From: Paraburkholderia rhizosphaerae
GTDB taxonomy: Bacteria > Pseudomonadota > Gammaproteobacteria > Burkholderiales > Burkholderiaceae
DNA: 58,615 nucleotides
NCBI RefSeq assembly: GCF_004366595.1
Contig: NZ_SORE01000035.1
Span: forward strand, 1 to 58,615
Direction: 5' to 3'
Both the position numbers and the translations under genes were made by a program. The notes under the pieces are model-generated. The model made no database searches and was not told the origin of the DNA. It was given only the letters and a program-made list of their open reading frames with translations. The first letter of the stretch is position 1, and each line of letters starts with the position of its first letter. Positions 1 to 7,155 of this stretch are shown here, piece after piece.

Positions 1-45
1 TGCCTGAGACGCCACCGTGCGTTTCTTCTTCATTGGCATATCCAT
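1..45 (-). mobile_element. IS256-family transposase, 5' fragment (runs off left edge)
   Basis: Read on the minus strand from the ATG at 45, the sequence gives MDMPMKKKRTVASQA and then leaves the window. A short basic MPMKKK start is what I recall for IS256-family transposases of Burkholderia, so I infer the 5' end of such a gene. A repeat resembling an IS256 terminal repeat lies just upstream of this start (68-95), which fits the outer end of an element oriented leftwards. Only 15 codons are visible. An alternative minus-strand frame starts at 61 (MSDKNHGY...), so the call is tentative. Confidence 0.45.
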
Positions 46-67
46 GATTTTTATCGCTCATGATATG

Positions 68-95
68 CCTCGCCCACGAAATCACGGATAGGTCC
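68..95. repeat. IS256-type terminal repeat, left copy
   Basis: This 28-bp segment (cctcgcccacgaaatcacgg followed by ataggtcc) is similar to 373-401 (cctcgacacacaaaattcct followed by gatacctcc), which lies just beyond the stop of the IS256-type transposase fragment. Both begin CCTCG and share CAC, AAAT and GATA blocks in the same order. I read them as the outward ends of two related elements in the same orientation. The adjoining transposase homology starts at 97, so the boundary of the left element is probably at 95/96. Confidence 0.45.
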
Positions 96-96
96 G

Positions 97-357
97 GTCA
101 TCCCGTTCTTTGCCTATCCGCCTGAAGTACGCAAAATCATCTACACGACCAACGCGATCGAAAGCATGCACATGCAGTTGCGCAAGATCGTCAAGAACCG
201 TGGTCACTTCCCGAGCGATGAAGCGGCCAGCAAGCTGCTTTATCTGGCCTTGCGCAACATTGAAAAGGACTGGAAGATGCCGCCTATTACCTGGCGGCAG
301 GCAGTCAATCAGTTCGCCATTCTGTTCGGCGAGCGGTTCACGAACGCCATGAGCTGA
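97..357 (+). pseudogene. IS256-family transposase, 3' remnant
   Basis: This open frame encodes the C-terminal part of a Mutator/IS256-type DDE transposase. It reads VIPFFAYPPEVRKIIYTTNA, then a stretch ending FTNAMS and a stop at 355-357. The features seen are the family's conserved 'I.TTNAIES' block, an L/M-RKIVK segment and a W-rich tail (KDWKMP, TWRQAVNQF). Homology begins abruptly at 97 with no start codon and no N-terminal or catalytic DDE region, so this is a truncated copy of about 86 codons. A terminal-repeat-like sequence follows at 373-401. The remnant appears to have been cut by the left-hand element. Confidence 0.8.
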
Positions 358-372
358 GATTTTTTAAACCGA

Positions 373-401
373 CCTCGACACACAAAATTCCTGATACCTC
401 C
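373..401. repeat. IS256-type terminal repeat, right copy
   Basis: The sequence cctcgacacacaaaattcct plus gatacctcc lies 15 bp after the transposase remnant's stop codon, where the right inverted repeat of an IS256-type element is expected. It matches 68-95 imperfectly in the same orientation. I cannot see a target duplication. Confidence 0.5.
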
Positions 402-495
402 GCATCCTTGTTCTTCATCTTCGGTTTGCAACCGCCGTCGCCGGCATCCGCGATAGCGCCTCGCGGCGCACACGTCGCGCCTGTGCGGGGCAGCA

Positions 496-529
496 CCTAC
501 TTTTCTTTGCAGCGGCAAAGAAAAGTAGG
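496..529. repeat. Perfect 15-bp inverted repeat (interspersed hairpin)
   Basis: The arm cctacttttctttgc (496-510) is followed by a 4-base loop (agcg) and its exact reverse complement (515-529). A second AAAAGAAAGC follows at 531-540. There is no U-tract, so it is not a classical terminator. From memory, this hairpin and the flanking sequence to about 720 resemble an intergenic element found many times in Paraburkholderia genomes. That multiplicity cannot be tested from this window. No convincing gene lies in 402-1037; open frames there on both strands overlap one another and lack family features. Confidence 0.6.
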
Positions 530-820
530 CAAAAGAAAGCCGCTCGGGTCCTAAGCGGGTACCCCGCACAGCCGCGTCATGGGTGCGCGGACCATCCGAC
601 TCGTCGCACCTCCCGCGCGAGTGACAAAGGACTCATCCATCCCGCTCCGCGCTGTGCGCGCGTCTCGGTCCGGCATATCACCTTCTGCTTGCGCTTGCGG
701 CCGTTCAGGCGTCTGTCTTACGTCATCCTGCTGAATCTTGCCCCCGCGCGGTTTTAACCAGTTCGGTTGAACTCTCAGAAAACACGCTCCTATACTCACC
801 GAGCCGTCGAAACAGCGACG

Positions 821-1015
821 GCCGGGTTTAGCAGCCTGACTTCGACGCATCCCACGTACGCCGGCCTCGGCAGGCTGTGCGTTCGTCTCGGCGTCTGCTC
901 TTCATGGGCGGGCCGTGACAGGGGAGCCGTAAGGCTCGCCGGGTTTTGGGAGCGTACTCGGTCTGCTAACCCTGTCATCGTGCCCGCTCACCCTCCCCAA
1001 ACGGGCGCTTCGGGC
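821..1015 (+). ncRNA. Candidate structured RNA upstream of a small gene
   Basis: Several complementary segments lie in order. Bases 824-834 (gggtttagcag) can pair with 963-972 (ctgctaaccc) with one bulged T. Bases 924-937 form GAGCC-gtaa-GGCTC. A GTTTTGGGAG tract near 943-952 is nearly complementary to CTCCCCAAAC near 993-1002. The segment sits just 5' of a gene with a strong ribosome-binding site (GGAGGT, about 1026). The organisation recalls the small immunity or leader RNAs of P4-like phages, with overlapping spurious ORFs, but that comparison is inference from memory. Short open frames across it on both strands look non-coding. Confidence 0.35.
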
Positions 1016-1037
1016 CTTGCTCCAATGGAGGTGCACC

Positions 1038-1389
1038 ATGTCCCAACCCATCACGCTCGAAGCGCTTCAATCTCTGATGCACGATCAGCTTGCAAGACGT
1101 CTGGATCCTGCTCAACCGTGTGAGCGCGACGGCGATGCAAAACGCCGAGCGATTCAGCGACGAAGCCGCGAAAATTGCCGCGCTCGCGCGTGCTATCCGG
1201 CGCTCAGGCGTGTCGCTGATCGATCGAGTCGCGATGCTCGAAACCGTCGAACAACTCGCGACGCACGCTGAATCAGAAGCCGCACTCGATAGACAATGCA
1301 TCGAATATTTCTGCGCATGCCCACCCCACGAGTGGGACAACCCGGAAGCGCAATTCGCCGATGCACTGAGCGCCCCCACGATGCACTAA
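1038..1389 (+). pseudogene. Small unknown gene broken by a +1 frameshift
   Basis: A good ribosome-binding site (GGAGGT, about 1026) precedes ATG 1038. The first frame encodes MSQPITLEALQSLMHDQL and then degenerates. From 1090, the next frame continues smoothly as QDVWILLNRVSATAMQ through a helical, Ala/Glu-rich stretch to PHEWDNPEAQFADALS and a stop at 1387-1389. Removing one T at 1090/1091 (cagcttgcaa to cagctgcaa) would join them into one protein of about 116 residues. I do not recognise the family. It is either a true pseudogene or a sequencing error. Its position next to insertion-sequence debris and a candidate structured RNA suggests phage or island origin. Confidence 0.5.
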
Positions 1390-1417
1390 TCAATCGCGCT
1401 CATTGCCCGATATGCAG

Positions 1418-1453
1418 AAGGGCGCATCGCAGTCGAAAACGCGATGCGCCCTT
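1418..1453. terminator. 13-bp hairpin between convergent units
   Basis: AAGGGCGCATCGC (1418-1430), a 10-base loop and GCGATGCGCCCTT (1441-1453) form a perfect 13-bp stem. It sits between the end of the small broken gene and the 3' end of the minus-strand haemagglutinin gene, where a bidirectional terminator would be useful. A strong T-run is missing on both sides, so intrinsic termination is plausible but not proven. Confidence 0.5.
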
Positions 1454-1525
1454 GGCAGCGTGCCCACGGACGTATTACGTCACGCTACCGTTAGGCCATG
1501 CAATAACGCTTACGTCACGCCGCCG

Positions 1526-4072
1526 TCACACACCGTTCATCACCGTGTATGCATTCACGCCATACGGCTGTGGCGTTGCGACACCGCTATTCATCAGCCG
1601 GGCGGGTTGCGCTTCGCGATTCGAGTAGTCGACCGGCGTCGGCTGAATGCCGACCTCGCTCTTTTCAACGAGGCGCCCGTCCGGCAGCGTCACGTAGCGA
1701 TCGTCGGACGGCGACTGTTGCTGCGCGAAGTCTTTCCACTGCGCGTATTCGCTCTTCGACACCAATCGACCATCCGGCAGCGCGACGTACCCATCGGGAA
1801 GACCGGCGCTCGGGTTCCAGTCCGGATTCGGCTGAGGCTGCGGTTGCACATCAGGCTGCGGTTGCGGGCCGCTCGGCGTCGGTGCATCGGCCGTCACGAT
1901 CGTCGCACCTTCCGGCCCGTAGATCGTGCCGCCGGTATTGTCGATCGAACCGGCAAATCCGCCCACCGACTTGCCCGCAGTGATCGAACCGTCACGATTC
2001 GACAGCGGGCCACGCGTATTGATTGCAACGTTGTTCGACGCACTGATCACGCCGTTGTCGTTATCAAGCGTACCGGTCGTCAGCGCGACCAGATCGCCGG
2101 ACGAGATCCGTCCGCCGCTGTTTTCCAGCGCACCGGAGACAGTGGCCATCACCCGGCCGTGGTCCGCGTTAATCGCGCCGCCCGCACGGTTGTCGAGCGA
2201 CGCCGCGTTGATTTCTAGCGTCTGGCCTGCGTTGATCGTGCCGCCAACATTGCGAACCGCATTCCACGCGGTCACCCTGCCATTCCCGACCGCGGAAATC
2301 TCGCCGCCACTCGTATCAAGATCGGCCACGTTGATATCAACATTGCCGCCGGACACGATGCGGCCGCGCGTATTAACGATCGCAGGCGCATAAGCGGTCA
2401 ACGAGCCGCGGTCCGTTTGTAGCGTGCCGTCCGTGTTGTCCAGTTGACCGGTCACGCTCAGCCCGCCTCCCGCGACGATCGAGCCGCCGGCGTTCTTCAC
2501 ATCGCCATACGCGTTGACCGTGGCGCTCGAATCTGCCGCGATCGCACCTTTGGTGTTATCGACATGCTGCGCGTCGATCGCGACCAGGTTTGCTTTCACG
2601 AGACCCGCTGCATTGGACAGCCCGTCGGCGAGTTGCACGTTCAGCATGCCGTTGCCCGCATCGATCTTGCCGCCTGCATTGTCGAGCGAGTCACCCGCGA
2701 CCATCAGACTACCGTTCGCGACGATCGTACCGTTCGCGTTCGTCAAGACACGATTCGCACGGATTGTCGAATCGGCGCCTGCGGACAGCACGCCATTCGT
2801 GTTATCGAAGTTGTCGACAGCCACGTTCATCGCGCCATTCGAGCTCAGCGTGCCATTGCGGTTCGACACATCCCCACCGCTCACGTTGAGCAGGCCACCG
2901 CTTTTCACCGTACCGCCATCGAGTGCGATGTGATTGCCGCCCATCGTGCCGCCTTCACTGCCTGACACGGTTCCGCGATTGGTCAGCGCCTGCACGCCGA
3001 CGGCGCTGAAATTCGTCGAATCGATCTTGCCGCTATTCGTCAGCGTGTTATCCGCAAACAGGCTAACGCCTTGTGCATCAAGCGCGCCCTGATTCGCGAT
3101 ATTCGCGCCGCGCACGGACAGATCGCCGCCGGCCTGCATCGTCGCCGGCGCGCCGATCGTCACATCGCCGTTCGCCGAGACATTGATATTGCCGGTCAAC
3201 GACGTGATCCTGCCGTTATCACGCACGCCAACACCCGCTTCGGTACCGATCAGTCGCACCGCGCCATTGCCATACATGCTGCCAAGCGCCTGCACGTCGA
3301 TCGCGACGGCCGGCTTCTCGTCCGTGCTCTGTAGCGCACGCGTGACACTGCTGGTTGCATAGTCGACACGGTTCGCACCGGCGATCGCATCGATCGACCG
3401 ACCTTGCACCTGGCCGTTGATCGTCATCGCTCGTGCAATCAGATCAACCGCGCTATTCGATGCGGACAAGCCTGCGCCGTTCACCGAAATGCGGCCCTGC
3501 GTAACGTCGAAGCCCGCAAGCGAACCGTCCGCGTTGAAGTTCGGCGTGCCGGTCGCGAGTGTCACGCGCGGCGCGTTCAGAAAGCCGCAGCCGGAACACG
3601 AAATGCCGGCCGGGTTCGCCAGCACGAAGTTCGCACCCTGACCCGCGATTTCAGTCTTGCCAAGCAGTTGCGACGGCGCGCCCGACGTCACCTGAAACAG
3701 CACGAGATTCGCGCCTTGCTTGCCGAGCATCGCGTTGCCTTGCACCGCGCCACCGATCTGCGTTTGCGCGCCTTGTACGCTGTTGTTGACGATCACGCCC
3801 GCCGTGCCGACGTTGAACTGATCGAACCGGTTGTTCGATACGCCCCGCGCATTCGGCGCGACGATATTGACGACCGGCACACCCGCCGCGGACGTGCCGA
3901 CAGTAGGACCGGCACCGGCCATCGGCGCGATCGGCAACGCGGCCTGCGCGCTCGCGACAAGCGGCTGCATGCCGAATGCGCATAACGCGGCAAACGCGCT
4001 TGCGCGCGCGGCGAACCACAGCGGCGTTTGCTCCGTCCGCGCGTGATCGTGATGATTAGCTTGCTGACTCAT
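1526..4072 (-). CDS. Filamentous haemagglutinin-type two-partner secretion exoprotein (TpsA)
   Basis: This 848-residue protein starts with an extended signal peptide (hydrophobic core about 20-40, probable cleavage after AQA near 44). A TPS/haemagglutinin-activity domain follows, with NRFDQFNV at 81-88 and NPAGIS at 153-158, then CSGC and hallmark N/G-rich strands. Repeats of the form 'LDN..G.I.A.G' build a beta-helix to about residue 720. A Pro/Gln-rich linker (QPQPDVQPQPQPNPDW) leads to a short tail in which YV.LPDGRLV.KSE occurs twice. TpsA proteins are exported through their TpsB partner and act on the surface in adhesion or competition. This one is short for the family and has no recognisable CDI-type toxin domain or VENN motif. 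The transporter gene lies 56 bp upstream, so they are probably co-transcribed. Confidence 0.9.
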   Translation of the reverse strand: MSQQANHHDHARTEQTPLWFAARASAFAALCAFGMQPLVASAQAALPIAPMAGAGPTVGTSAAGVPVVNIVAPNARGVSNNRFDQFNVGTAGVIVNNSVQGAQTQIGGAVQGNAMLGKQGANLVLFQVTSGAPSQLLGKTEIAGQGANFVLANPAGISCSGCGFLNAPRVTLATGTPNFNADGSLAGFDVTQGRISVNGAGLSASNSAVDLIARAMTINGQVQGRSIDAIAGANRVDYATSSVTRALQSTDEKPAVAIDVQALGSMYGNGAVRLIGTEAGVGVRDNGRITSLTGNINVSANGDVTIGAPATMQAGGDLSVRGANIANQGALDAQGVSLFADNTLTNSGKIDSTNFSAVGVQALTNRGTVSGSEGGTMGGNHIALDGGTVKSGGLLNVSGGDVSNRNGTLSSNGAMNVAVDNFDNTNGVLSAGADSTIRANRVLTNANGTIVANGSLMVAGDSLDNAGGKIDAGNGMLNVQLADGLSNAAGLVKANLVAIDAQHVDNTKGAIAADSSATVNAYGDVKNAGGSIVAGGGLSVTGQLDNTDGTLQTDRGSLTAYAPAIVNTRGRIVSGGNVDINVADLDTSGGEISAVGNGRVTAWNAVRNVGGTINAGQTLEINAASLDNRAGGAINADHGRVMATVSGALENSGGRISSGDLVALTTGTLDNDNGVISASNNVAINTRGPLSNRDGSITAGKSVGGFAGSIDNTGGTIYGPEGATIVTADAPTPSGPQPQPDVQPQPQPNPDWNPSAGLPDGYVALPDGRLVSKSEYAQWKDFAQQQSPSDDRYVTLPDGRLVEKSEVGIQPTPVDYSNREAQPARLMNSGVATPQPYGVNAYTVMNGV

Positions 4073-4128
4073 GGTTTTTCATCCTTGTAGTAATGCGTCA
4101 CGGTTGATTGCCGGAAGGGAAGGCCGGA

Positions 4129-5877
4129 CTAGATCAGCGCGCTGACCTGGACCAGCATCGTGGGCGAGCGGTTTGGAAAGCCCGCCGGCTTGTAGAGCGG
4201 CCAGCCGAGCGATACGTCATAGTTGACGCTCGTGCCGAACACGTTCTTCGGCGCGAGCGTGCCTTTCACGCCCGCCACCATCCCGACCAGCGTGTTACCC
4301 GCCAGGTACGGTGCGGTCGGTCCGCGCACACGTCCGGCGTCGACGCCCGTATAGAGCGCCTGCACGCCGACGGACGTCGGCACGTACCAGTCGAGTTCGT
4401 TCGATAAGGCCCAGCCGCTTTCAGCCGCGAGTGTCGACTGCTGGTCGAAACCGCGCACCGCGTAGCGTGTGCCGATCATGAAATAGTCCGGCGCCCACAA
4501 CGGCGTGCGAGCGTTCTGCATCGACCAGCCAAACTGATACGAGAACGCCTGATTGCCGATGCGAAACGGCGCAAGCACCGAAAGGCTGGCGGTCTCCACC
4601 TCAGTGTGACCATCGAATGGCGAGTCGCTGACCGCGTAGCCGGTGTCGCGTGAAATGCCGGGCAGCGATGCCCGCCAGCCGACCGAGCCGTCTACCTGCA
4701 CGTTGCCGAAGTAGTGGCGGTGCGCAATGCCGAGTTCATAGCCGTAGATGTCGCGACCTTGCACCTCGATCGGAATATCGTCGAAGTTGTTCTGGTTGAT
4801 CGCGCGAAAAAGCCGCGCGCGCAGTTCGGTGCGCGAATGCGCGTCACGCTGGACGACACCCGACAGTTTGATACCCGCGTTCGTCTGGACCCCGGAGTAT
4901 TCGATCGGGCCATACCAGGTCGCGCTGGTTTGCAGATAATGCGAGCGGCTCGCGTCGACACCGAGCATCGCGTAGCCGAGCGGCAGGCTATACGAAAGCG
5001 CCGCGAAGTGGGTCCCTTGATCGCGTGCGCCCGCATTCGCGTTCACCATCCCGGACAACTGCAACTGATCGTACAGATGCAACGGCGAATCGAACGTGAA
5101 CGTACCTGACAGTCTGTTTTTGCCAGTCGTATCGAGTCCTGCGTTGTCGTAGCCGATTGCCGCGTGCCATCGTCTTCCGGTGCCGGGATGCAGCACGATG
5201 TCGGACTCGCCGGGTTGCGCGCCGGGCACGATATCGAAGCTCGCGTCGGCTTGCGACGGCAGGCGACGCACGTTTTCGAGCGCCTGGTCGATGTCGCGCT
5301 GGTTGAGCAGTGCGCCGTCGTGAGTCGGCAGTGCCGCGGGCAGCCAACCGGCTGCTGCGCCGTCGGTGCGCGCTTCACCGGTACGTCCGGCGACCACTTG
5401 CAGCGTGAGTGTGCCGTCGGTGAGCGACTGCGGCGGAATCTGCACCCGCGCAGTGATATAACCGCGCGTGATCAGCGCGTTGACAGCGGCATCCTGGATG
5501 ACCTTCAGGCCGTTCGGGCCGACGCATTGATCGGCTATCGGCTCAAGCAACGACGCGAGCCAGTCGAACGGATTGCCGTCGAGCACAATCTTGCGAATTT
5601 CGAAGCAACGCGCTTCGGCTGGCAGGTGCGCAAGGTCCGGCGCCGCGGGCGCGAGATCGCCAGGCCGCAGCGCGTTGCCGAGCGTCGCGGAACTCGTGGC
5701 CGCATCGATTTGCTGTTGCTGCATGCGCTGCACGTCTGAACCGGGCAGCGGCACAACAACAGGCTCGCTCTGAGCGAACGATGCAGTGCCGGTGAACGAC
5801 AGATATGCCGCCGTCGCAAATGTGGTCTTGCTAAAGTACCGCACGTCACAAGGTCGGAAAATGGCGAAACGGCGCAC
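4129..5877 (-). CDS. TpsB/FhaC-type outer membrane transporter (two-partner secretion)
   Basis: This 582-residue protein is an Omp85-superfamily transporter that would export the downstream haemagglutinin-like protein. A signal peptide ends near residue 36 (SFAQ), followed by the N-terminal helix and linker. POTRA1 begins near CFEIRKIVLDGN (residue 91), with a second POTRA to about 250 and then a 16-strand barrel. The conserved loop-6 motif VRGF (within RYAVRGFDQQ) lies near residue 473. The C-terminus ends VQVSALI, not in the aromatic residue usual for barrels. Transporter-first order with a 56-bp gap to the exoprotein is a normal TPS operon. The start at 5877 gives MRRFAIFRPC; a slightly later start is possible. 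Confidence 0.9.
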   Translation of the reverse strand: MRRFAIFRPCDVRYFSKTTFATAAYLSFTGTASFAQSEPVVVPLPGSDVQRMQQQQIDAATSSATLGNALRPGDLAPAAPDLAHLPAEARCFEIRKIVLDGNPFDWLASLLEPIADQCVGPNGLKVIQDAAVNALITRGYITARVQIPPQSLTDGTLTLQVVAGRTGEARTDGAAAGWLPAALPTHDGALLNQRDIDQALENVRRLPSQADASFDIVPGAQPGESDIVLHPGTGRRWHAAIGYDNAGLDTTGKNRLSGTFTFDSPLHLYDQLQLSGMVNANAGARDQGTHFAALSYSLPLGYAMLGVDASRSHYLQTSATWYGPIEYSGVQTNAGIKLSGVVQRDAHSRTELRARLFRAINQNNFDDIPIEVQGRDIYGYELGIAHRHYFGNVQVDGSVGWRASLPGISRDTGYAVSDSPFDGHTEVETASLSVLAPFRIGNQAFSYQFGWSMQNARTPLWAPDYFMIGTRYAVRGFDQQSTLAAESGWALSNELDWYVPTSVGVQALYTGVDAGRVRGPTAPYLAGNTLVGMVAGVKGTLAPKNVFGTSVNYDVSLGWPLYKPAGFPNRSPTMLVQVSALI

Positions 5878-6088
5878 CTTACGTACGCTTTACGGGCAAC
5901 GCAATCACGTGACGGGAAATGTGACGACAAATGCCGCTTCTGTTTGTGCAAACGGCGGTTCTGTAAAGATCTGGTCTGGGGTATCGCAGGTGACACGGTT
6001 GATAAGGACTGCGCGCTGCATCGATCTTCGTCATAGGGCGACGGTTTCATGCAGCGCGCGCGAGTAGCGAAATCGCATCGGGGGGCGC

Positions 6089-6190
6089 ATGGAAGTATCG
6101 GGCTGGGATCAACTGGTCCGGCTATGGGAGTTGATCGTGCTGGTGTGCAAGTTCCTCTGGGGAGTGCTGCGCCTGCTGGGTGGCGGGTGA
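6089..6190 (+). CDS. Possible 33-aa hydrophobic small protein
   Basis: ATG 6089 follows a G-rich tract (GGGGGGCG) that could bind ribosomes and opens 33 codons. They read MEVSGWDQLVRLWELIVLVC followed by KFLWGVLRLLGGG. The middle is a single amphipathic or transmembrane-length hydrophobic segment with three Trp residues. It lies in the intergenic region between the divergent secretion operon and the methyltransferase, 70 bp before the latter's start. There is no family evidence. It could equally be a chance ORF. Confidence 0.3.
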   Translation: MEVSGWDQLVRLWELIVLVCKFLWGVLRLLGGG

Positions 6191-6260
6191 ATGCAGCGCG
6201 TCATGCATTGTTCGACGAACTCGGGTAACGTGGGATTCCCGCAATGAACCGACCCGAACG

Positions 6261-7034
6261 ATGCCGACCTTCGCCAATTCCACGCAGCGCTTTTCCGACC
6301 GTGTGGGCGACTATGTGAAGTTTCGCCCGACCTATCCGCGCGAGGTCGTCGCGTTCCTGCACGATACGTGCGGCGTCGAACTGGGCGCACGCGTTGCGGA
6401 CATCGGCGCCGGCACCGGCATCTCGGCGAAACTCTTTCTCGATGCCGGTCATCCGGTCGTGGCAGTCGAGCCGAACGATGCGATGCGTGCATCAGCCGAT
6501 GCGTGGCTCGCGTCTTTTGATCGGTTTTCAAGCGTCGCGGGCACCGCGGAGGCGACTACGCTAGACGGCGCCAGTGTCGACCTCGTGATTGCCGCGCAAG
6601 CCTTTCACTGGTTCGACCCCGTCACCGCGCGCCGCGAATTCGCACGCATCCTGAAGCCGCGCGGACTCGTCGCGCTGATGTGGAATAGCCGATTGCTCGA
6701 AGGCTCGCCGTTTCTGTCCGGCTATGAAACGCTGCTCCGACACTACAGTACCGACTATCAGGCGGTCGCCGAACGTTACGGCGACGACGCATCGATGGCC
6801 GCGTGGTTCGGCGATGGGTTCGCGCATAAAGGCGCGTTCCCGAACGCCCAGTTGCTGGATTTCGATGGTCTCAAAGGAAGGCTGATGTCGTCGTCGTATG
6901 CGCCGAAGGCCGGGCACCCGAACCATGAGCCGATGCTGGCCGCGCTGCGCGAACTTTTCGATCGCACCGCGTGCGACGGCATGGTCGAGTTCACGTATCA
7001 GACACGCGTGTACGTCGGCCATGCGACTGCGTAA
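6261..7034 (+). CDS. Class I SAM-dependent methyltransferase
   Basis: This 257-residue protein begins MPTFANSTQRFSDRVGDYVK. It carries the SAM-binding motif I as VADIGAGTGISAKLF (about residues 45-59) and the acidic motif II residue in VAVEPNDAMR. Motif IV-like LVIAAQAFHWFD is typical of the UbiE/Methyltransf_11 group. In this family HWF replaces the Asp-Pro-Pro of nucleic-acid enzymes, so a small-molecule substrate is likely, but it is unknown. The start at 6261 is chosen because homology begins there; the frame is open from 6180. The gene stands alone, and its 3' end faces the terminator of the next, minus-strand gene. Confidence 0.85.
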   Translation: MPTFANSTQRFSDRVGDYVKFRPTYPREVVAFLHDTCGVELGARVADIGAGTGISAKLFLDAGHPVVAVEPNDAMRASADAWLASFDRFSSVAGTAEATTLDGASVDLVIAAQAFHWFDPVTARREFARILKPRGLVALMWNSRLLEGSPFLSGYETLLRHYSTDYQAVAERYGDDASMAAWFGDGFAHKGAFPNAQLLDFDGLKGRLMSSSYAPKAGHPNHEPMLAALRELFDRTACDGMVEFTYQTRVYVGHATA

Positions 7035-7075
7035 GACTGCGTAACGCCAGTCCGTCTCGCCAATTGGTTCGCGGA

Positions 7076-7107
7076 TGAAAAAAGCCCCATCGAATATCGA
7101 TGGGGCG
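7076..7107 (-). terminator. Rho-independent terminator for the TPR protein gene
   Basis: On the minus strand GCCCCATCGA-tat-TCGATGGGGC forms a 10-bp stem immediately followed by a run of seven T. It lies about 50 bp beyond the stop of the minus-strand gene ending at 7156. It is canonical for that direction. Confidence 0.85.
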
Positions 7108-7155
7108 CAATAGCTTCCCGTGCATCAGCAGCACGGACGATAACCGCTGCGCCGC

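Noticed and set aside
1403..3985. Several long plus-strand frames opposite the haemagglutinin gene
   Set aside because: Antisense to a repeat-rich coding sequence; composition explained by the real gene.
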